Shown here one piece after another: positions 6,737-14,445 of a DNA stretch of 21,438 bases. Within the stretch, counting starts at the first letter, position 1; every line of letters begins with the position of its first letter. The notes beneath the pieces are model-generated. The model saw nothing but the letters and a program-made list of their open reading frames with translations. It ran no database searches and was not told the DNA's origin. Made by a program: the position numbers and the translations under genes. Source of the DNA: SIAF01 sp046152955 (GTDB lineage Bacteria; Planctomycetota; Planctomycetia; Planctomycetales; Planctomycetaceae); NCBI GenBank assembly GCA_046152955.1, contig JBJXGA010000497.1, positions 1 to 21,438 on the forward strand, in the 5' to 3' direction.

Positions 6737-9538
6737 ATGCGCGGCTGGTCAAGTACGGACAATTCAGGTGGATGCCGGGGGGGCAATCCGCGCCGGCTGC
6801 GCTGCGCTGGTGGGGTGAGCCGTTTCACCAGGGGGTTGGTGGCCGGGTTGCTGTTTGGCATCACCAACGTGGTTTGCGGCGCAGAACCGGCGATCGATTA
6901 CGAGCGCCAGATCAGACCGGTTCTGAAGGAACGGTGTCTGGCCTGTCACGGGGCGCTCAAGCAAAAGGGAGGATTGCGTCTGGACACCGCGGCGCTGGCG
7001 ATCCGGGGGGGAGACTCCGGAGCGGCCATCGTTCCCACGGACGCCGCTGCCAGTCTGCTGTTGGAACGAATCACGGCCGCCGACGCGGCGGAGCGCATGC
7101 CCCCCGAAGGGGAGCCGCTCACTCCAGAACAAATCGCCACCTTTCAGGCGTGGGTGGCACAGGGGGCTCAAGCCCCGGCCAACGAGCAACCCGAGCGCGA
7201 TCCGCGAGACCATTGGGCCTTTCGTCCCCCGGCAAGACCCGCGATTCCCGCTGATGTCGCGACCGGAGCTGGTCACGAAAGGTGGTCCCTCAATCCGATT
7301 GACGCCTTCCTGGCGGTGGAGCACCGCGCTCGAGGTCTGACCCCGCGGCCTCCCGCCGACCGGCGCGTCTGGCTGCGGCGCGTGTCGCTGGATTTGATCG
7401 GCCTTCCGCCGACGGTGGAAGACATGGAGGCGTTCGTCGCGGATCAATCGCCGGAGGCGTACGAGCAGGTGGTGACGCGGTTGCTCGACAGTCCGCACTA
7501 TGGCGAACGGTGGGGGCGGCATTGGATGGACCTGTGGCGGTACAGCGACTGGTGGGGGTTGGGGGCCGAAGTCCGCAATTCGCAGAAACACATCTGGCAT
7601 TGGCGCGACTGGATCATCGAATCGCTGAACGACGACAAGAGCTATGCGCAGATGCTGGTGGAGATGCTCGCCGCCGATGAGCTGTATCCCAACGACCTGG
7701 ATCGCCTGCGCGCCACCGGATATCTGGCGCGCCAATATTTCATCTTCAATCGGACGGCGTGGCTGGACGAAACGATCGAGCACACCGCCAAGGCGATGCT
7801 CGGCCTGACGTTCAACTGCGCCAAATGCCATGACCACAAATACGACCCGCTGACGCATGAGGAATATTACCAGCTCCGCGCCCTGTTCGAGCCGTATCAA
7901 ATCCGCACTGAAATGCTCCCCGGCCAGACCGATTGGGAGCAGGATGGCATTCCGCGCGTGTTCGACGCGCACCTCGACGTTCCGACCCATCTGCACGTGC
8001 GCGGCGACGACCGCCAGCCCGATACGTCGCGGACGATGAAGCCAGCCGTTCCCGCGTTCCTGCTGTCCGACACGCTGCCGTTCTCCATCGAACCGGTCTC
8101 ACTCCCCATCGAGGCCACCTTCCCCGGATTGCGCGGGTATGTCTTGCCGGCCTACCGGCAGGCGGCAGAGAAACAGATCGCCGCGGCGCGGAGCGCCGTC
8201 GACGCCGCCCGCAAGGCCTTGGCCGACAACGGACAACCCGACCAGGCGGCCTCATTGCAACTGAAGATCGATCTGTCCGAAAAATCGCTGCAAGCCGCCC
8301 TTCAGGAATTGGTCGCGCTGGAACTCCGTGCCACCGCCGATCGTGCCCGGATCCAGGCAGGCGGTAGTGGCGCCGCTTTGTCCGACGGAATCGTTTCGGC
8401 GGAAGGAGAGGGACCGCAAAAACTTGCCGCGGCCGCCTTCCAAGCCGAGCGGCAGGTGGCCTTGCTCCGCGCCGAAGAGCAACTTCTGCTCGCCGAACAG
8501 GCGGCCCTGCAGGCCCCCGTTGAGAAGAAGGAGGAAGCCGCCAAGAAAGTGGCTGAGGCTAAAACCGCATTGCAGACGGCGCGAGCTGCTCTGGGAACTC
8601 CGGGAGACGCCTACACCCCTGTGACCGGGGCGAAGAAAACGCAGGAGGATTACCAGAATCGCAACGCGGGGGTTCCGTTTCCACGAACCAGCACGGGCCG
8701 CCGCTCGGCTCTGGCGCGGTGGCTGACCGATCCCCGCCATCCGCTCCCCGCGCGGGTGGCGGTCAATCACATCTGGATGCGCCACATGGGTCGGCCGCTG
8801 GTCCCCACCGTCTTCGACTTCGGACGCAAAGGAACTCCCCCGACGCATCCCGAATTGCTCGACTGGCTGGCAGTGGAATTGATCGAAAATGGCTGGAGCA
8901 TGAAACATCTGCACCGCCTGATCGTCACGTCGCAGGCGTACCGCCTCTCTTCGTCCAACGCCGATGTGGACCCGGACACGTGGAAGGCCGATCCCGAGAA
9001 CCGGTACTACTGGCGGATGAATCCGCAACGGATGGAAGCGCAGGTCGTCCGGGACAGCCTGCTCTGGCTGGCGGGCGAATTGAATCCGGCGCTGGGAGGA
9101 CCATCCCTCCCCATCACCGATGAGGCGTCGCGTCGCCGCAGCCTCTATTTCGTCCATTCGCACAACGACCACCACCAGTTTCTCTCGACGTTCGATGACG
9201 CCAGCGTTCTGGACTGCTACCGCCGCGCCGAGAGCATCGTGCCGCAACAGGCGCTGGCTTTGGAAAACAGCCCGCTCGTCACCGAAATGGCGGCGAAAAT
9301 CGCGGCCCGCGTGGCAGCCGCGCGCCCCCAGACCTCCGACGCGGAATTCTCCCGTTACGCTTTTGTCGCCATTCTCTCGGTCGAACCGGCCGCGGATGAA
9401 CTGGCCGCCATGCTGGACCTGCTGGGCCAGATGACCGAACTGGCGAAATCCAATCAGCGCCCCAACCCGGAGGCGTTCGCCCGGACGAGGCTTATCCAGT
9501 CGCTTCTCAATCACAATGATCTGATGACCATCCGTTAG
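6737..9538 (+). CDS. PSD1 / DUF1549 / DUF1553 cytochrome-type exported protein
   Basis: 933 residues from the ATG at 6737, one base after the anti-sigma stop; an in-frame ATG at 6626 would overlap that gene by 110 bases and spoil the signal peptide. A secretion signal covers about 19-49 (Arg-rich, then GLVAGLLFGITNVVCGA). The PSD1 (planctomycete cytochrome C) domain has C67-L-A-C-H71. DUF1549 begins near residue 186 with the hallmark LDLIGLPPT and holds a second heme motif C361-A-K-C-H365 followed by DHKYDPLTHEEYYQL. Residues ~475-620 are Ala/Glu/Lys/Gln-rich and look coiled-coil. DUF1553 (~653-905) has RRSALARWLTDPRHPLPARV and MKHLHRLIVTSQAYRLS. The biochemical role of this family is unproven; two hemes suggest electron transfer. 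Confidence 0.95.
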   Translation: MRGWSSTDNSGGCRGGNPRRLRCAGGVSRFTRGLVAGLLFGITNVVCGAEPAIDYERQIRPVLKERCLACHGALKQKGGLRLDTAALAIRGGDSGAAIVPTDAAASLLLERITAADAAERMPPEGEPLTPEQIATFQAWVAQGAQAPANEQPERDPRDHWAFRPPARPAIPADVATGAGHERWSLNPIDAFLAVEHRARGLTPRPPADRRVWLRRVSLDLIGLPPTVEDMEAFVADQSPEAYEQVVTRLLDSPHYGERWGRHWMDLWRYSDWWGLGAEVRNSQKHIWHWRDWIIESLNDDKSYAQMLVEMLAADELYPNDLDRLRATGYLARQYFIFNRTAWLDETIEHTAKAMLGLTFNCAKCHDHKYDPLTHEEYYQLRALFEPYQIRTEMLPGQTDWEQDGIPRVFDAHLDVPTHLHVRGDDRQPDTSRTMKPAVPAFLLSDTLPFSIEPVSLPIEATFPGLRGYVLPAYRQAAEKQIAAARSAVDAARKALADNGQPDQAASLQLKIDLSEKSLQAALQELVALELRATADRARIQAGGSGAALSDGIVSAEGEGPQKLAAAAFQAERQVALLRAEEQLLLAEQAALQAPVEKKEEAAKKVAEAKTALQTARAALGTPGDAYTPVTGAKKTQEDYQNRNAGVPFPRTSTGRRSALARWLTDPRHPLPARVAVNHIWMRHMGRPLVPTVFDFGRKGTPPTHPELLDWLAVELIENGWSMKHLHRLIVTSQAYRLSSSNADVDPDTWKADPENRYYWRMNPQRMEAQVVRDSLLWLAGELNPALGGPSLPITDEASRRRSLYFVHSHNDHHQFLSTFDDASVLDCYRRAESIVPQQALALENSPLVTEMAAKIAARVAAARPQTSDAEFSRYAFVAILSVEPAADELAAMLDLLGQMTELAKSNQRPNPEAFARTRLIQSLLNHNDLMTIR

Positions 9539-9554
9539 CAGGGACTGTCCAAAG

Positions 9555-11027
9555 ATGTCTCACCAATTCCCCTCTGACTGTTCGTGCCACTCGACTCAGG
9601 GAACTCCGCGCCGCGCGTTCCTCGCCGATTGCGGCTTGGGTTTTACCGGCCTGGCGCTGGGAGCCATGCTGGCCCGCGATGGCATCGTTCGGGCCAACGA
9701 AACCCCGGCCTGGCAGCCCCCCACCGGGCAGCCGCATGGGACTCCCAAAGCCCAAAGCGTTATCTGGCTCTTCATGAACGGCGGAGTCTCGCACCTGGAG
9801 TCCTTCGACCCCAAGCCCGAATTGAACGTCCATGCCGGCAAATCGATCAGCGAAACCGAATATGCCGACACGCAAAAACCGGAGCGGCTCAATCGCCGCG
9901 AAGTGGCCTTCAACGTCGAACTTCGGCAAAAGCTCTACCCCTTGCAGGTCGGTTTCAAGAAATACGGCCAGAGCGGGATCGAGCTGAGCGACTGGGTGCC
10001 GCACATGGGGAGCTGCATCGACGACATCGCTCTGGTTCGATCGATGTGGACCACCGATGACAATCACGGCGCCCAGACGCAATTCCATTCCGGGCGGCAT
10101 ATGCTCGATGGAGAGTTTCCGACGCTCGGCGCCTGGGTCCATTACGGCTTGGGTTCGCTCAGCGACAATTTGCCGCAGTTCATTTCGATGGGGAATCGGG
10201 AATACTGGAATGCCAGGGATGGGCATTATCTCGGACCGGCGCACGACGCCGTCCCGCTCCGCATCGATCCCGCCAACCCGCTGGACTATGGCCGCCCAGT
10301 GGGGGACCTGAGCCGGGAGGAACAGCGCCTGGAGTTTGAGCTGTCGCGGCGCTTGAATCTGCTCAAGGCGGTGGAGTATCCGAATGATCCGGCGATGCTG
10401 GCGCGGATCAAGTCGTATGAGCTGGCCTTCCGGATGCAGGCCTCGGTCCCCGAGGTGCTCGACTTTTCTTCCGAAACGCAGGCCACGCAGGACGCGTACG
10501 GCCTGGCTGATCCGGCGACCAAAAGTTTCGGATCGCAAATGCTGGCGGCACGGCGCCTGGTCGAACGGGGAGTGCGGTTCATTCAGGTCCAACATGGCGC
10601 CGGCGGGGCCGGAGCCTGGGACGCCCACGGCGGATTGAAGGGGAACCACGAGACCAATTTCAAGGCGGTCGATCAACCGGTGGCAGCCCTGGTCAAAGAC
10701 CTCAAACAGCGGGGCTTGCTCGACTCGACAATCGTCATCTTCGCCACCGAGTTCGGCCGCACCCCAGCCTCCCAGGGAAGCGATGGCCGCGACCACCATC
10801 CCTACGGCTTCACCGTCTGGATGGCGGGTGGAGGGATTAAGGGAGGGGTGGCCCACGGCGCCACCGACGGGATCGGATTCCACGCAGTGGAACAGCGCCA
10901 CTACGTGACCGACATCCACGCCACCATCCTCAAACAACTCGGCCTCGATTCTCGCAAATTGGAAGTCCCCGGCCGCAAGCGACTGGAAATCGACCACGGC
11001 CAGCCCATCGAAGCCATCCTGGCGTAG
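9555..11027 (+). CDS. DUF1501 exported protein (sulfatase-like fold)
   Basis: 490 residues, normal for DUF1501. The N-terminus has a twin-arginine-like signal, T-P-R-R-A-F-L at about residues 17-23, then a hydrophobic stretch, so export through Tat is likely. Typical family segments are WLFMNGGVSHLESFDPKPEL near the start of the mature protein, LVRSMWTTDDNHGAQTQFHS, GVRFIQVQHGAGGAGAWDAH and TIVIFATEFGRTPASQGSDG. These resemble the metal-binding and alkaline-phosphatase-superfamily core of sulfatases, but the function of DUF1501 is not established. The gene begins 16 bases after the PSD1/DUF1549/DUF1553 stop (AGGGA about 10 bases upstream of the ATG). This pairing recurs many times in planctomycete genomes, so the two products very likely act together. 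Confidence 0.95.
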   Translation: MSHQFPSDCSCHSTQGTPRRAFLADCGLGFTGLALGAMLARDGIVRANETPAWQPPTGQPHGTPKAQSVIWLFMNGGVSHLESFDPKPELNVHAGKSISETEYADTQKPERLNRREVAFNVELRQKLYPLQVGFKKYGQSGIELSDWVPHMGSCIDDIALVRSMWTTDDNHGAQTQFHSGRHMLDGEFPTLGAWVHYGLGSLSDNLPQFISMGNREYWNARDGHYLGPAHDAVPLRIDPANPLDYGRPVGDLSREEQRLEFELSRRLNLLKAVEYPNDPAMLARIKSYELAFRMQASVPEVLDFSSETQATQDAYGLADPATKSFGSQMLAARRLVERGVRFIQVQHGAGGAGAWDAHGGLKGNHETNFKAVDQPVAALVKDLKQRGLLDSTIVIFATEFGRTPASQGSDGRDHHPYGFTVWMAGGGIKGGVAHGATDGIGFHAVEQRHYVTDIHATILKQLGLDSRKLEVPGRKRLEIDHGQPIEAILA

Positions 11028-11038
11028 CTCCCCTCGTA

Positions 11039-11095
11039 GTGAACGCTGTCGGCGTCCACGCAGGGTGGGACCAGCTCGCCAATGGAGCGAGTCCC
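11039..11095 (+). terminator. Two hairpins after the DUF1501 gene
   Basis: Hairpin 1 (11039-11059) has arms GTGAACGC and GCGTCCAC with one mismatch and loop TGTCG. Hairpin 2 (11067-11095) pairs GGGA with TCCC and CTCGC with GCGAG around a CCAG bulge. They start 12 bases after the stop of the sigma operon's last gene. No T tract follows. They may end transcription or protect the mRNA 3' end; hairpin 1 has the 8-bp-stem, 5-base-loop plan of the repeats at 1014 and 1643 and could be a relic of one. Confidence 0.3.
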
Positions 11096-11138
11096 TCCGC
11101 CATCGAATCCGCTCACTGCACGAACCGGAATCGCGAGC

Positions 11139-11170
11139 GCAGGCCCACCGGGCGCGGACGCCGGGCCTGC
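11139..11170. terminator. GC-rich stem-loop between convergent genes
   Basis: Arms GCAGGCCC and GGGCCTGC (8 bp) continue after a 4-base bulge into GGCG-CGGA-CGCC, giving a 12-bp stem. It lies in the 230-bp gap between the convergent DUF1501 and TIGR00300 genes, where a two-way terminator is expected. The only homopolymer is AAAAAA just after it on the plus strand, which would be a T run before the stem on the minus strand, so it fits no classical intrinsic terminator. Confidence 0.3.
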
Positions 11171-11257
11171 ACAAAAAACGGAAGCACCATCGAGGCGAAT
11201 TGATCTCGGATTTGTCCGACAGACAGCGGGCCAACCCAGCGCGTGGCACGCAGCAAG

Positions 11258-12544
11258 TCAGGCGGTGCTCCCAGAGTCGTCTGCTGCAACCCGTTCCAAT
11301 TCCTGCACAAGAATTCTTAGAAACGGCTCCACGTCGGTCACCAGTCCGACGGTTTGAAAGCTCCCCCGATCAGCCAGTTTCGTGACCGTGGCAGGATTGA
11401 TGTCAACGCACACCACCGGCACACGGGCCGGAAGCAGATTGCCTACCGCCACCGAATGCAGTGTCGTGGCGATCATCAGGCAAAACGTCACCTCCCCCAC
11501 GTATGACCGCATGGCGCGCTGCGCCGCCACGGTATCGGTGATGACTTCCGGCAAGGGGCCATCGTCCCGGATCGAACCGGCCAGAACGAAGGGAACCTCT
11601 CGTCGGACGCACTCGTACATGACCCCCTCGGTCAGCGCTCCCGATGCGACCGCCGCACGGATGCCTCCCAATCGTCGGATGCGGTTGATCGACCGCAGAT
11701 GATGTTCGTTTCCCCCTTTGCAGGGTCTTCCCTGTTGCAGGGATACTCCCAGACTCGTGCCATAGAACGCCTGCTCGATGTCGTGCGCCGCCAGGGCGTT
11801 CCCGGCGAACAGAACGTTGACATACCCTTCGCGAATCAGGCTGCTGAACCAGGGGCTGGCGCCGGTATGAATCACCGCCGGGCCGGCGACCACCAGGATC
11901 TTGCCCGTTCCCGCTTTGGCCTTCCGCATGGCAGACGCGACCTCGCGAATCGTCACTTGTTTGGGCTTTTCGCTGGAGACGGTGCTTCCCATGAAACCGA
12001 ACGCATCCAGGGGCCGCACCTCTCTTTCCTGCGGAATCACCCGCACTCCGTGCCGCCCGATGACGTACAGCTCTCCCGGTTGCACGTCGGCCATCGTCAC
12101 GCATTCGGCCGCGTGCCGATTGGCGGCGACTCGAATCCCGGCGTCCATCTTTTGCCGTCCGACCGAAATCCACTTCCCTTGCAGGCGAATCTGCGTGTCT
12201 TCGTTGGTTGTGCAATAAAACCCTTCGGGAAAGGCGCCGGCCAGATCGGCGGGAACCAGTTCGCAATCGCGGGGATGGACGGGAACAGCGCCATGCCGAG
12301 TGATCCCCGCCAGAATCCGTTCGAGTTGCTCGGGAGTATCGGCTTCAACGCGGAGCAGCGCGCGGCTGGGATCTTGCCGACGCTGTCCGACCTGAATTTC
12401 CTCAACCCGATGGCGACCTCCCAGCGCCGCGATCTCATCGAGGATTTTGGGAAGAATCAGACTGTCGATGATATGCCCGCTGACTTCCACCTGTTCGATC
12501 ACCGGCCCGGCCGCAGCGCTGGGAGAAGTCATGCTGTCGCTCAT
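11258..12544 (-). CDS. TIGR00300 family protein (LOR/SDH domain; ornithine cyclodeaminase-like)
   Basis: 428 residues matching in length and sequence style the TIGR00300 family, named for a domain shared with plant lysine-ketoglutarate reductase/saccharopine dehydrogenase. Characterised relatives are, as I recall, the archaeal-type ornithine cyclodeaminase (ornithine to proline plus ammonia, NAD-dependent) and the C-terminal part of the cyanobacterial arginine dihydrolase ArgZ/AgrE. The arginine-dihydrolase domain is absent here. Recognisable segments: VEVSGHIIDSLILPKILDEI at the start, GKILVVAGPAVIHTGASPW and YVNVLFAGNALAAHDIEQAF in the middle, and VCVDINPATVTKLADRGSFQ near the end. ATG 12544 overlaps the upstream peptidase stop by 4 bases; an alternative ATG lies at 12532. 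The reaction in this organism is inferred. Confidence 0.85.
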   Translation of the reverse strand: MSDSMTSPSAAAGPVIEQVEVSGHIIDSLILPKILDEIAALGGRHRVEEIQVGQRRQDPSRALLRVEADTPEQLERILAGITRHGAVPVHPRDCELVPADLAGAFPEGFYCTTNEDTQIRLQGKWISVGRQKMDAGIRVAANRHAAECVTMADVQPGELYVIGRHGVRVIPQEREVRPLDAFGFMGSTVSSEKPKQVTIREVASAMRKAKAGTGKILVVAGPAVIHTGASPWFSSLIREGYVNVLFAGNALAAHDIEQAFYGTSLGVSLQQGRPCKGGNEHHLRSINRIRRLGGIRAAVASGALTEGVMYECVRREVPFVLAGSIRDDGPLPEVITDTVAAQRAMRSYVGEVTFCLMIATTLHSVAVGNLLPARVPVVCVDINPATVTKLADRGSFQTVGLVTDVEPFLRILVQELERVAADDSGSTA

Positions 12545-14097
12545 CGGGCGGTCTCGAGATCGATCGTGGCGGCGTTCTGCGGCGCGTGGACACCCAGGTT
12601 ACGAATGTACTCGCCATATTGCTGGTCGAGTTCTTCCGCGGAGACCCCCGTCAGCTCGTCGAGCGAATCGGGGGTCTCGCGGATCAGCTTGATGGGACTG
12701 TAGATTTGCGAAAGATGCTCGATGAGCGCCTCGCGATAGCGCCCGTCGTCGAAGTGCATGAAAAAGTGCGTCAGAGCCGCTCCCTGAGAATAGTTTTTGA
12801 AGATTTCCGGAGCCCCCTGAAAGGCGACCATTCCCATCCGCGTGAATTCCTGCAACGGGACATAGTAGTGGTTGTTGACGTAGTTGGCCTGCGCCGCCTG
12901 CAGGCGAGGATTCTGCGGATTGCCGACCCGTAACCGGTCCCCATCCCGCTGGAACGATTCCATATAGCAGGCAATCCCTTCGATGATCCAGAAATTGGAC
13001 TTCATCCCCACTTCGCCGGTCTGGGGTCGGCTGCCGGAGAGCAGTTGATGGGTCGCTTCATGGTACAACGTCGAGTCGTCATCCGAATCAGGGTCATCAA
13101 AGAAAAAGGCGATGCCGGTCCGCGGAAAGTAAATCCCGCGGGTGATCCCGACGTTCTGAGTAGTTTCCTTGCGAACGACCGCCAGGTACTCCTCGCGGGT
13201 CCGATAGAAATGAACGACGTGCGGCTTGGCGAGCGGCGGCGCGCTGGCCTTGGAGCCGGCGAACAATTGCTTCACCTGATCGGGAGAATTGAAGAATCCG
13301 GCCATCAACTGAAAGAACAGCCCGTAATAGTCTTCAAGCTTGCGGGCCAGCAACACTCCCCGTTCCAGACTGTGGTTGGTTTTGACCAGGTAATGCTCGG
13401 TTCGGACCTCCCAGGCATGGGCGAAATCGTGCCGCAGTTCGGTCTCTTTGGCGGTGCTCATCCAGCGATTCTTGAAGAACCGCTCCCCCCGTTCGTACCG
13501 TTCCAAATGATCGCGCGGAATCCAGCCAAAATCTTCGTGCCAGACCTTCTTGGCTCGAACCATCGACGCTTCAAAGGCCGAGAGCCACTCGTCGCCGCTG
13601 CGGACGTACCCCAAAATCCTACGGGCGGCGGAATGATCCGGATCGTGCAGCGCGACCTCCGACAGCAGGTCATACGCGAAACCGACGTGACCGGCGTTGA
13701 GCGTCGTCCGTGACAGCAGGTACAGCTCCTTGCTGAAGTCCTGCTGGAGAGACCGCAACTGCGTCCGCCAAAACCGCTCGTCAGCCGGCAAATCCTGGGG
13801 GATCGGCGCTTGGACCTCGCGGGGCAGGGGGGCCAGCCGCAGTTCCGCCGAGTTGACCGGTTCGGCCAGGCCCCGGACCTCGTCGGCCCCCTCCCGCAGG
13901 TCGCGCCGCGCGCACTCCGCCGCCAATTCTTCCAGTGCGGCGGTGAATTTCTCGCGCCGCTCCACGTATTGTCGGCGAAACTGCGCGACATCGCGCGGGC
14001 GCTTCAAGCTCTTGGCCTGCGCCGGGAGCGAATGCCAAAGCGCCGCCACCGCCACGAGGCAGATCAGCAGAGGGCGGCTCAACGCGAGAGTCGACAT
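12541..14097 (-). CDS. Secreted DUF1570-like zinc metallopeptidase
   Basis: 518 residues from ATG 14097, chosen because it gives a clean signal peptide (residues ~1-28: hydrophobic PLLICLVAVAALWHSL, then PAQA). An ATG at 14142 would add 15 residues in front. The gluzincin motif is H346-E-A-T-H350, with the third zinc ligand probably E373 in WIIEGIACYMES, as in DUF1570/peptidase-MA-like proteins common in planctomycetes. The segment before it (VVHFYRTREEYLAVV...GIYFPRTGIAFFFDD) is the usual DUF1570 approach strand. The N-terminal ~200 residues are helical and probably TPR-like. The substrate is unknown; it would act outside the cytoplasmic membrane. Its stop overlaps the TIGR00300 start (ATGA), so the two form an operon despite seemingly unrelated jobs. 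Confidence 0.85.
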   Translation of the reverse strand: MSTLALSRPLLICLVAVAALWHSLPAQAKSLKRPRDVAQFRRQYVERREKFTAALEELAAECARRDLREGADEVRGLAEPVNSAELRLAPLPREVQAPIPQDLPADERFWRTQLRSLQQDFSKELYLLSRTTLNAGHVGFAYDLLSEVALHDPDHSAARRILGYVRSGDEWLSAFEASMVRAKKVWHEDFGWIPRDHLERYERGERFFKNRWMSTAKETELRHDFAHAWEVRTEHYLVKTNHSLERGVLLARKLEDYYGLFFQLMAGFFNSPDQVKQLFAGSKASAPPLAKPHVVHFYRTREEYLAVVRKETTQNVGITRGIYFPRTGIAFFFDDPDSDDDSTLYHEATHQLLSGSRPQTGEVGMKSNFWIIEGIACYMESFQRDGDRLRVGNPQNPRLQAAQANYVNNHYYVPLQEFTRMGMVAFQGAPEIFKNYSQGAALTHFFMHFDDGRYREALIEHLSQIYSPIKLIRETPDSLDELTGVSAEELDQQYGEYIRNLGVHAPQNAATIDLETAR

Positions 14098-14162
14098 GCA
14101 ACACACGGCGCAAAAAGTGGACCACACGGGCCGGCCCTCCATTGGTCCGCCCAGTGGACCGT

Positions 14163-14168
14163 ATTATA
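14163..14168 (-). promoter_or_regulatory. Candidate -10 element for the peptidase operon
   Basis: The minus strand reads a consensus TATAAT here, rare in this GC-rich sequence. It lies 65 bases upstream of the chosen ATG at 14097 and 20 bases upstream of the alternative ATG at 14142. The region 16-18 bases further up (TTTTCG/CTTTTC) is a poor -35, so the promoter may be weak or activator-dependent. Confidence 0.4.
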
Positions 14169-14201
14169 GTCCAACCAGGTGCGGGCGAAAAGGTGCGTTT
14201 T

Positions 14202-14342
14202 TCAATGGGATTGGTCGCGAAACACGAAGTAAACCGCCCCCAGGAGGCAGACACCGGCCCAGAGGTAGTCCCGTTTGATGGGTTGTCCGAGATACCAGAA
14301 CGAGAATGGGACAAACACCAACAGCGTGATCACCTCCTGCAT
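14202..14342 (-). pseudogene. C-terminal remnant of a DUF486 (DMT-type) membrane protein
   Basis: A 46-codon stretch too short to be a whole gene. It begins with MQEVITLLVFVPFSFWYLGQ and ends with the helix YLWAGVCLLGAVYFVFR and a stop. This is the last ~45 residues of DUF486 family proteins, which normally have about 110 residues and four membrane helices; QEVITL...FYLGQPLK...YLWAG is their best conserved part. The upstream two thirds are missing: the frame continues into unrelated sequence (KFPSPTISSF), and the SRPBCC-TIGR01777 gene now occupies the space on the other strand. It is best read as a gene fragment left by a deletion or rearrangement. A short expressed peptide cannot be excluded. 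Confidence 0.75.
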
Positions 14343-14409
14343 GAAGCTTGATCGTGGGAGGGGAATTTGTCGATCGAAGGCCGCCGCGACAGGGGGGCGT
14401 CCTGAAAGT

Positions 14410-14439
14410 CTGACAGGGACTTGACTCTTCTCCTATAAT
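14410..14439 (+). promoter_or_regulatory. Promoter of the SRPBCC-TIGR01777 gene (leaderless)
   Basis: CTGACA at 14410-14415 and a consensus TATAAT at 14434-14439 are separated by 18 bases. Only 6 bases separate the -10 box from the ATG at 14446, so transcription would start at or within a base or two of the start codon. No ribosome-binding site lies between. This predicts a leaderless mRNA. Confidence 0.55.
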
Positions 14440-14445
14440 TCGCCG

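Noticed and set aside
6764..11249. Long open frames on the minus strand opposite the PSD1/DUF1549/DUF1553 and DUF1501 genes (about 410, 420 and 580 codons)
   Set aside because: They lie wholly or mostly opposite strongly supported family members, have no domain likeness and unnatural composition; they arise from GC-rich codon use on the other strand.
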